Positions 7,485-13,394 of a stretch of DNA of 17,639 bases are shown piece after piece. The stretch spans positions 1 to 17,639 of the forward strand of contig JAJSZO010000027.1 in assembly GCA_030262795.1 (NCBI GenBank). Direction: 5' to 3'. The DNA is from Deltaproteobacteria bacterium. GTDB lineage: Bacteria; Desulfobacterota; Desulfobacteria; Desulfobacterales; ETH-SRB1. The notes under the pieces were generated by a model, which was not told the origin of the DNA, did not search any database, and saw only the letters and a list, made by a program, of their open reading frames with translations. A program made the translations under genes and the position numbers. How positions within the stretch are numbered: position 1 is the stretch's first letter; each line of letters starts with the position of its first letter.

Positions 7485-8756
7485 GTGAATAACCAGGAAA
7501 TACATACTGACAGAAAAAACAATACTCTTATCAAAGAAGCCAAACAAATTGAGCGGATAGCTCTTTACGCGTTACTCCTTAACTTTGTGCTCACAGGAAT
7601 TAAAGGCGTACTCGCATACTTTTCAGGCAGTCTGGCTATTGCCGCAAGTGCGATCGACTCCGCAAGTGATTCCGTTGCTTCTCTCACTATACTCGGCGGC
7701 CTGAAATTATCGACCCGGAAAAGCCCCAGGTTTCCGTATGGATTGTACAAGATTGAAAATGTAATCTCGGTGATTTTGGCGATGTTCATATTTTTTGCAG
7801 GATACGAAATCGTCCGTAACATCCTCTCACCAGGTGCAGAACCGCCAACTATTACGTTAGGACATGTCGGCTGGTTATCAGCGGGAATATTGATCACGTT
7901 TTTGTTTGGGCAGTATGCAATTGCTGCAGGCAAGCGCACAAAGTCACCTACCTTGATTGCCGAGGGTCGCCATCGTCAGGTTGATGTGCTTGCTTCACTG
8001 GTGGTTGTGGCAGCAGTTGGACTTCACTATTTTGGACTGGATATAGATTTTTGGGGAATAACCATAGATCGCATTGCAGCCGGACTGGTACTTATTTTTA
8101 TCGGATATGCCGGATGGGAAATACTTTCCGATGGGATGCGCGTACTCCTTGATGCCTCTCTTGACCCTGAAACACTGGACCAGATACGAAAGATTATCGA
8201 ATCACAGCCAATGGTAACAGAGATTCGACGGTTGACGGGCCGGAATGCAGGCCGTTACCGCTTCCTGGAAACAGAGGTGGTTTTGCGTACCGGCAATTTG
8301 AAAAAAGCCCATGCAATCAGTCAACATATCGAAGCGGACATTAGAAAACAAATGCCTCTGGTAGAGCGTGTAGTGATTCACTACGAGCCACAAATGCACG
8401 AGTACCTGCGCATCGCAGTACCGCTTGCATACGATATGGAGCAGATCAGCGCTCATTTTGGCGAAGCGCCCTACTTTGCGGTGGTACTCTTGCGTTTTGT
8501 TGACGGGAAGATTGAACGTCAGGAAGTAGTAACCAATCCGTATACTAAGGTCTCTAAGGCCAAAGGAATTCGCGTGGCCGAGTGGCTGGTTAAGCATAAA
8601 ATAGACGTGGTAGTGGTAAAAGAGGATTTACATAAAAAAGGGCCGGCATACGTTTTTGCTGATGCAGGGGTAGAGTTGCAAGTATGTGCGGCTGGCCAAT
8701 TGAGTGAAGCAATTGACTTCTTTAGAGGAACCAAACTTTTCAAAAACTTTTTATGA
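7485..8756 (+). CDS. Cation diffusion facilitator (CDF) metal efflux protein fused to a dinitrogenase FeMo-cofactor-type domain
   Basis: This is an inner-membrane divalent metal/proton antiporter. GTG 7485 is chosen because AAGGGGGGG lies five bases upstream, giving 423 aa; an upstream GTG at 7431 has no such site. Several hydrophobic segments fill residues about 25-225. The transport-site residues are D58/D62 (DSASD, TM2) and H163/D167 (HRQVD, TM5). This D-D/H-D set is that of E. coli FieF/YiiP, which moves Zn, Cd or Fe. A cytoplasmic ferredoxin-like domain ends near VVIHYEP. Residues about 305-420 (LRIAVPLAYDMEQISAHFGEAPYFAVV, ending with AGVELQVCAAGQLSEAIDFFRG) match the NifX/NifB C-terminal domain type. 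The fusion suggests a metal- or cofactor-sensing role, which is inference. Substrate specificity cannot be settled from sequence. Confidence 0.9.
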   Translation: MNNQEIHTDRKNNTLIKEAKQIERIALYALLLNFVLTGIKGVLAYFSGSLAIAASAIDSASDSVASLTILGGLKLSTRKSPRFPYGLYKIENVISVILAMFIFFAGYEIVRNILSPGAEPPTITLGHVGWLSAGILITFLFGQYAIAAGKRTKSPTLIAEGRHRQVDVLASLVVVAAVGLHYFGLDIDFWGITIDRIAAGLVLIFIGYAGWEILSDGMRVLLDASLDPETLDQIRKIIESQPMVTEIRRLTGRNAGRYRFLETEVVLRTGNLKKAHAISQHIEADIRKQMPLVERVVIHYEPQMHEYLRIAVPLAYDMEQISAHFGEAPYFAVVLLRFVDGKIERQEVVTNPYTKVSKAKGIRVAEWLVKHKIDVVVVKEDLHKKGPAYVFADAGVELQVCAAGQLSEAIDFFRGTKLFKNFL

Positions 8757-8800
8757 AACCTGAAAAATATAGTTTGGGGGATATTATGTTGCTGAGGTAT

Positions 8801-9619
8801 CTACAATAATTCCACGTTCCTTAGAAATAATTCAATCTCCCGCCAGAATATCTTCCAGTTTGGAGGGCAATCGTTGTGTCCGCAATCATAGGTTATCATT
8901 TTGCCGTTTTTTGCTGCCTTGTAAAGAGTAACTCCATGAGTATATGGAATTGTTTCATCATATTTCCCATGAATTACCAGTACAGGTTTTGAATATGATT
9001 TGACCACTGATAAATTGTCAAATGGATCCCTTACAAGAAAGCCCGGGACAAAGAACTTTGAGGCCATTGACCGGATACTTGTAAATGTTGATTTAAGAAT
9101 CAAAGTCGCTGAAGACCGCTTTGCAGCAAGTGCACAGGCTGCACCTCCACCGATTGAACGTCCGAATATTATAATTTTCTCAGGGTCAACATCATTGCGT
9201 GCTACCAATAAATCATATGCTGAAATCATAGCTTCAGTAATACTTTTTTGAGAAGGGGTTCCCTCTGATCTGCCGTAACCGGGATATTCAACAAGCATTA
9301 TCCCAATTCCAAGAGCAGCAAAATTTTTAAACTCTTCTGGCCAGAAGTCAATTAATTCAGAATTACCATGAGCAAAAATCACAGCCGGACAACCACCTTT
9401 ATCATACACAGATGCCGGCGGCAGAAACCATGATTCGACCTTGCCGTAACTTGTGTTCAGCCATATTTTTTCCAGACCGCAAATTTTATCTTCTGCATCT
9501 GAAAATTCAGGAAGTTGATAGCGGGGAAACATGATCTGCCGCTGCACCAGGAAAATAAAGCAACAATAACCAATGTATAAAAATAAAGCTGCTAAGACCA
9601 ATTTGATGAGTATATTCAT
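8801..9619 (-). CDS. Membrane-anchored alpha/beta hydrolase (serine hydrolase, BEM46/YfhR-like)
   Basis: The fold is a serine hydrolase; the substrate is unknown. With ATG at 9617-9619 the product is 272 aa. This start has AAAGG seven bases upstream and begins directly with a signal-anchor helix (about 3-25). An earlier ATG at 9652 overlaps the previous gene and lacks a site. The HGNSE oxyanion region is at 84-88. The nucleophile elbow is GRSIG with S155. D221 lies in HGKYDE and H248 in CGHND, completing a catalytic triad. The catalytic domain probably faces the periplasm. The upstream gene ends 17 bases before this start, suggesting an operon. The last codons (FLRNVELL) read through AAGGAACGTGGA, the same bases as the end of palindrome copy 3, so the C-terminus may have been reshaped by a repeat. 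Confidence 0.88.
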   Translation of the reverse strand: MNILIKLVLAALFLYIGYCCFIFLVQRQIMFPRYQLPEFSDAEDKICGLEKIWLNTSYGKVESWFLPPASVYDKGGCPAVIFAHGNSELIDFWPEEFKNFAALGIGIMLVEYPGYGRSEGTPSQKSITEAMISAYDLLVARNDVDPEKIIIFGRSIGGGAACALAAKRSSATLILKSTFTSIRSMASKFFVPGFLVRDPFDNLSVVKSYSKPVLVIHGKYDETIPYTHGVTLYKAAKNGKMITYDCGHNDCPPNWKIFWREIELFLRNVELL

Positions 9620-9636
9620 TTCTACGCCTTTCAGTA

Positions 9637-10374
9637 TTATAAAACTTCCCATGGCGGAATTGATTTGGATAAAGATCTATAAATAGCATCTGTCTTCAGC
9701 CGCATGTTCTTTCTATCTGAATCATTTTTTTCACAAAATATTTTAAGAGAAATATAAAATTTCTGCTTTTTTTCATTAAATATTACAATTTCACAATAAT
9801 CCTTTCTGTCATAAATGAATTTGTAAGGGTAATCATCTCTTTCCGAAAGCAATGTCGTCCGGTAAACCTCGTCAAATGTTAATGGAATATGCTTAAAACA
9901 TATATCATTATATTCCGGAGCTATATTTACACCAAGTTCATCTGCAAAATGCTCAAGTTCCTCTCTTGTGCAGTTAATAGTCCTGTAATGTCTTCTATCT
10001 GATATATCCTCGCATTCACAGCGGATATACTCCTTAAGATAATGGCCTGTTTCCTTCTTCATGCCGCTGTCAATTCTGTTTTTCTTCTTCTGATATTTCT
10101 TTAATCTGTTATAATTTATAATTGCTCTTTTTAATCCACGAAAAATTGATGATCTTGTGTTTGCAAACTTGAGATCTCGCAATATAATGGTTTTGAAACG
10201 ATCTATTGCTGCGTCCTCCATGCGTTTAATATCTGATAAAGTCAGTATCAGTTTTGGGCCTTCTTCTTTTTCCGTAAGATAATAAAAAGCTTCATAAAAA
10301 GCCACCTCCGGCATCTCCCCTGAATTCTCAATCCAGTCAATTTCCTGTTGCAAATAGCTTTCCCTGGAATTCAT
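9637..10374 (-). CDS. Hypothetical protein, 245 aa, soluble, charged
   Basis: I do not recognise the family. The protein has no signal peptide or membrane segment and is rich in Lys, Arg, Glu and Tyr. The middle (about 90-130) is very basic (RLKKYQKKKNRIDSGMKK). It is followed by RCECEDISDRRHYRTINCT, whose Cys/His spacing could hold a metal or be chance. The N-terminal third is predicted helical and acidic. A GGGAG about eleven bases before the ATG is a weak ribosome binding site. It lies between the thioredoxin-HEAT gene (72-base gap) and the hydrolase (17-base gap), so it is likely co-transcribed with both. Codon use and the intact 245-codon frame support a real gene. Confidence 0.7.
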   Translation of the reverse strand: MNSRESYLQQEIDWIENSGEMPEVAFYEAFYYLTEKEEGPKLILTLSDIKRMEDAAIDRFKTIILRDLKFANTRSSIFRGLKRAIINYNRLKKYQKKKNRIDSGMKKETGHYLKEYIRCECEDISDRRHYRTINCTREELEHFADELGVNIAPEYNDICFKHIPLTFDEVYRTTLLSERDDYPYKFIYDRKDYCEIVIFNEKKQKFYISLKIFCEKNDSDRKNMRLKTDAIYRSLSKSIPPWEVL

Positions 10375-10434
10375 TTTTTATCACGCTCCCGCCTTTTGAT
10401 TATCTAAAAAAAACCAGAGCAAAGCGATACCGCA

Positions 10435-10462
10435 AATTCTTAATTCTCAATTCCTAATTCTC
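10435..10462 (-). repeat. Heptanucleotide tandem repeat at the end of the thioredoxin-HEAT gene
   Basis: On the minus strand four degenerate 7-bp units run GAATTAG-GAATTGA-GAATTAA-GAATTTG. The stop codon of the thioredoxin-HEAT gene lies inside them. The sequence differs from the lon/rlpA heptamer but has the same unit length and the same position at a gene's 3' end. Confidence 0.7.
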
Positions 10463-11415
10463 TCTAAAGCTTCTCTTGCGGCATCTCTTACTTCATCATG
10501 GTATATCTCGCTGCATGATATATTTTCCAATTCAGGAACCATTTCGATGTTTCCGGTTTCCCCCAAAATATATATAATATCGCCTTTAATTCGGTCTTCA
10601 ACACTTTGGAACTGCTCCCACAGGGGCTTAATAACCTGGCCGGCCAGTGCGTTATTCTTCTCAACAATATATTCAAATGCCACCATTGCACCAAGACGAA
10701 CCGGCCATTTTTCATGAATAAGTGTATTAATAAAGGCGGGGAAAATACAGTTATGGTCAAGCATCATCTCTGCTACCTGATCGGCATTACCTTCTTTTAA
10801 CAAGCTGATAATTGATGAGGTACTAAGATTGGAAGGGTTGCGGTTAAGTATTATCTCAACTATTTCGTTAAGATCTACAGTACCTGTCCATCGAAAGTTT
10901 TCATCCAACAAAAGCGTTGGTGCGGATCGAATATTATTCAGCTCTGCAATTTCAGGAAAAAGTGTGCCATCAATAATTTCAAGTTTTATTAACTCATTTA
11001 CAAAAGAAAGAGGAATAAGTTGCTTAACACTTTTCGGGCAAAAAGGACATTGTTTTGCTATATATAATTTAAGATCAACGGGAATTTTAACTCTATCAAG
11101 TCGATTCGGCAATTCGCTTGTCAAGCTAAACGAATTACTGTCAAGTAACGTCAGTGCTTCAAGAAACGGCTCTAATTCAGCCCCAAGAGGTATTGCATGG
11201 TAATATATACTTCTGCCCACCTTGATTGCAGGCACCTGGTTTTCATCATCCTTGATTTGATTAATACTAAGGTTGAAAGCAAGATTTGATAATTTTTCAC
11301 TGAATTCTCTGAACCCTGCACTTCTTTCATCTTCTGTCAAAATAAGATCTATTTCGATTTTACCGGATAATCCATCATTCCATCTTTTAACCGTTTTTTC
11401 TTCCTGTGATGTCAT
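10447..11415 (-). CDS. Thioredoxin-fold protein with CPFC motif fused to C-terminal HEAT-like repeats
   Basis: The 322-aa protein has no signal peptide. Residues 1-107 look like a degenerate thioredoxin fold without cysteines. Residues about 110-195 form a second fold with the redox pair C123-P-F-C126 and a probable cis-proline P166 (SAPTLLLD). This two-fold layout resembles the AhpF N-terminal domain and archaeal-type protein disulfide oxidoreductases. Residues about 200-322 are helical repeats (WPVRLGAMVAFEYIVE, DRIKGDIIYILGETG, DEVRDAAREALERI) of HEAT type, usually protein-binding. A redox adaptor or disulfide reductase directed to a partner is inferred. AAGGA, seven bases before the ATG, is part of palindrome copy 4. 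It is followed by the hypothetical gene and hydrolase and preceded by a two-component regulator. Confidence 0.82.
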   Translation of the reverse strand: MTSQEEKTVKRWNDGLSGKIEIDLILTEDERSAGFREFSEKLSNLAFNLSINQIKDDENQVPAIKVGRSIYYHAIPLGAELEPFLEALTLLDSNSFSLTSELPNRLDRVKIPVDLKLYIAKQCPFCPKSVKQLIPLSFVNELIKLEIIDGTLFPEIAELNNIRSAPTLLLDENFRWTGTVDLNEIVEIILNRNPSNLSTSSIISLLKEGNADQVAEMMLDHNCIFPAFINTLIHEKWPVRLGAMVAFEYIVEKNNALAGQVIKPLWEQFQSVEDRIKGDIIYILGETGNIEMVPELENISCSEIYHDEVRDAAREALERIRN

Positions 11416-11425
11416 TTTTATTCCT

Positions 11426-11586
11426 TAGGATTCGCCCCAAAATAAATTTACATTTTCAGGTGTCGAGGCACTCGCATGACAAGACGCAAGGAGGGCGAAT
11501 AGCGAGCTATTTAACCGACGAGCAACGCAGTCATGCGGGATGGATCGGAGCATCAAAATGTGAAGTTATTTTTGGGCGAGTCCTTA
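11426..11586. repeat. Long imperfect palindrome, copy 4 (161 bp, divergent family)
   Basis: The outer arms TTAGGATTCGCCCCAAAATA and the complement of TTTTGGGCGAGTCCTTA pair with a few mismatches. Inner arms GCATGAC (11474-11480) and GTCATGC (11530-11536) surround the centre AATAGCGAGCTATT (11498-11511). Most of the sequence is unlike copies 1-3, yet the TAAGGA-type ends and the AATAGC-NN-GCTATT centre are shared. It encodes the last ten residues and stop of the response regulator on one side and the ribosome binding site of the next gene on the other. Confidence 0.85.
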
Positions 11587-12314
11587 TCATGATCGAAAAC
11601 ATAGCCTATGGAACGAAGACTTTTAAAATGTGCCGGTTTTTTGGGATTATCCTCAAAATATTTTCTAAATCTCACAATAAAATTATCTACAGTTCTGGTT
11701 GACATACCTCTTGTGTACCCCCATCCGATTTCCAAAAGTTTGCTTCTCGAAAGCGGCTTACCGCAATTTGTAATAAAAAGTTTTAAAAGTTTTACTTCCT
11801 GCTCTGTCAGATTGATTTTTCCGCATTTACAGTCTACAACAGAAGTTTCAAAATTGATCCGATTGCCTCCAAAAGTATAGATTTTCGGTAATGAAGAAAG
11901 CCCAAGACCGTTTATATTATCTTCCACATGGTTCCAGGATCCTCTGGTTAAAAGTCTCTCAATTCTCAGCAAAAACTCTTCAAGATTAAAAGGCTTTGAA
12001 AGATAATCATCCACTCCATAAGAAAAACCTTTTATCCTGTCATCAGGTTCGCCCTTGGCTGATAAAATAAGTACAGGAATCCGTTCATCCTCAAGACGAA
12101 TATTTTGAAGCACCGACAATCCGTCAATTCCGGGCAGCATTATATCAAGTACTATCAGATCCGGTATCCATTCTTTCCATTGTTTAAGGCCTGAAACACC
12201 GTCTGAAGCAATAACTACATCATATCCCTGGAGTGAAAGATTCAATTTTAAACCTTCCGCTATATGTTCTTCATCTTCGATTACAAGAATACGCTTTTTT
12301 TCAGCGTCATTCAT
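11553..12314 (-). CDS. OmpR/PhoB-family response regulator
   Basis: This is a DNA-binding transcription regulator controlled by the adjacent kinase. ATG at 12312-12314 gives 253 aa; a TTG at 12332 would add six residues. The receiver domain (about 8-122) has acidic residues E13/D14, phospho-acceptor D57 in LIVLDIMLPG, S85 in LILSAKG and K107 in LSKPF. The winged-helix domain spans about 145-240 (LTEQEVKLLKLFITNCGKPLSR, then STRTVDNFIVRFRKYF, ending SIGYVF). The final ten codons (KDSPKNNFTF) and stop are supplied by palindrome copy 4. The original C-terminus probably ended near DHD, and the change should not disturb the fold. The kinase gene ends 21 bases upstream, so the two are one transcript. 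A direct repeat with 11-bp spacing upstream of the kinase gene may be its own target. Confidence 0.95.
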   Translation of the reverse strand: MNDAEKKRILVIEDEEHIAEGLKLNLSLQGYDVVIASDGVSGLKQWKEWIPDLIVLDIMLPGIDGLSVLQNIRLEDERIPVLILSAKGEPDDRIKGFSYGVDDYLSKPFNLEEFLLRIERLLTRGSWNHVEDNINGLGLSSLPKIYTFGGNRINFETSVVDCKCGKINLTEQEVKLLKLFITNCGKPLSRSKLLEIGWGYTRGMSTRTVDNFIVRFRKYFEDNPKKPAHFKSLRSIGYVFDHDKDSPKNNFTF

Positions 12315-12335
12315 GGAAATACCCCGCAACAATCA

Positions 12336-13295
12336 TCAATCGTCAATCCTAAAGGGTAGAATTAAAGTAAAAATTGATCCTTTTCCTATTCCTTTACTTT
12401 CCGCAATGACTTTTCCTTTATGGATTCGAGCAATATTCTGGACAAGATGCAGGCCAAGACCACTGCCCTTTGCTGACATATTATCAGACTGACCGACCTG
12501 ATAAAATTTCCTGAATATTTTTCTATTTTCATTCTTATCAAATCCAATCCCGTTGTCCTCAAAATGTATATGTAATTCACGCTGTTGGGGCTCAAAAGTA
12601 ATATCTATGACGGGTCTTTCCGACTTGTTATATTTAACAGCGTTAGTCAAAAAATTCATAAGAAGCATCTCAAATAAGGACAAATCTATCCGATAAGGGA
12701 AAGAAAGGCCGGATGGATTATGAATATTTATCTCGCAATTCTGAAAAAGATGGTTGTTATTATTAAGAAATTCCTTAATTATTTGATCAATATCTACTAT
12801 GGAAAAATTTCCTTTATAATTTTTGCTTTGAATTCTGGCAAGGTTCAATATTCGGTTTATGTTGTCAGAAAGCTGGTTTACATCCTGAATCATATAGCGG
12901 ATGTATTTAAGCCGATCTTTTCTGGAAAGCTCATGTTTTAAAAAAGTTTCCAGATATAATTTCAATGAAGTAACCGGAGTTTTCAGCTCATGGGTAAAAT
13001 TGTTGATAAAATTATGCTGCAATCTGTATAGTTGCGCTGTTTTCTGGGTATATACAAATATCATGAATATGCCCATCAGAATTATACCAACAAGAATCGA
13101 AAGAACCATAATAACTACCCATGTCTGAGATTCTAAAACCTGATCGGGATCAAGGTTAAACCTTAACATAACAGCGTTAAGGCCTGTGCTGACCTCCATA
13201 TACCAGTGAATATACAGGATTAGAGACATTATCAGTGCTACTATTGATAAAACAAAAACAAGAAGCGGATGAAAAAATAATTTTGATCTGTTCAT
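12336..13295 (-). CDS. Sensor histidine kinase, two-transmembrane type
   Basis: This membrane kinase phosphorylates the downstream regulator. The 319-aa product has TM1 at about 10-30 and TM2 at about 59-82. The periplasmic loop is only about 28 residues, too short for a classical sensor domain, so sensing probably occurs in the membrane or through a partner. No HAMP domain is evident. The H box is NNFTHELKTPVTSLK with phospho-acceptor H102. The N box is NFLTNAVKYN (N218), G1 is EDNGIGFD and G2 is KGSGLGLHL. The order kinase-then-regulator is less common than the reverse. The start ATG has no Shine-Dalgarno sequence; the leader is nearly all A/T. No in-frame upstream start exists, and later starts would lose TM1. 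The stimulus cannot be deduced. Confidence 0.94.
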   Translation of the reverse strand: MNRSKLFFHPLLVFVLSIVALIMSLILYIHWYMEVSTGLNAVMLRFNLDPDQVLESQTWVVIMVLSILVGIILMGIFMIFVYTQKTAQLYRLQHNFINNFTHELKTPVTSLKLYLETFLKHELSRKDRLKYIRYMIQDVNQLSDNINRILNLARIQSKNYKGNFSIVDIDQIIKEFLNNNNHLFQNCEINIHNPSGLSFPYRIDLSLFEMLLMNFLTNAVKYNKSERPVIDITFEPQQRELHIHFEDNGIGFDKNENRKIFRKFYQVGQSDNMSAKGSGLGLHLVQNIARIHKGKVIAESKGIGKGSIFTLILPFRIDD

Positions 13296-13298
13296 AAT

Positions 13299-13318
13299 TT
13301 GTAAAACTTTTGTAAAAC
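13299..13318. promoter_or_regulatory. Tandem direct repeat, candidate operator for the response regulator
   Basis: TTGTAAAAC occurs at 13299-13307 and again at 13310-13318, a period of exactly 11 bp. Tandem half-sites one helical turn apart are the usual target of PhoB/OmpR-family dimers. The repeat lies just upstream of the kinase start in the divergent region, so autoregulation of the two-component operon, and perhaps of the 629-aa gene, is plausible. Confidence 0.4.
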
Positions 13319-13351
13319 ATAAAACAATGCTGTAATTTTTTACTATTTTCT

Positions 13352-13357
13352 ATTATA
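13352..13357 (-). promoter_or_regulatory. Candidate -10 element of the kinase-regulator operon
   Basis: On the minus strand the hexamer is TATAAT, embedded in the near-palindrome TTCTATTATAGAA, so the plus strand shows TATTAT at almost the same place. No good -35 box is found for either direction. A shared bidirectional -10 is possible but weakly supported. Confidence 0.3.
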
Positions 13358-13394
13358 GAATTCCTTTTTGCAATAAATTTATAAGGATCAATAA

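Noticed and set aside
642..11586. The spaced palindromes as a CRISPR array
   Set aside because: Copies are kilobases apart, in both orientations, and lack regular spacers.
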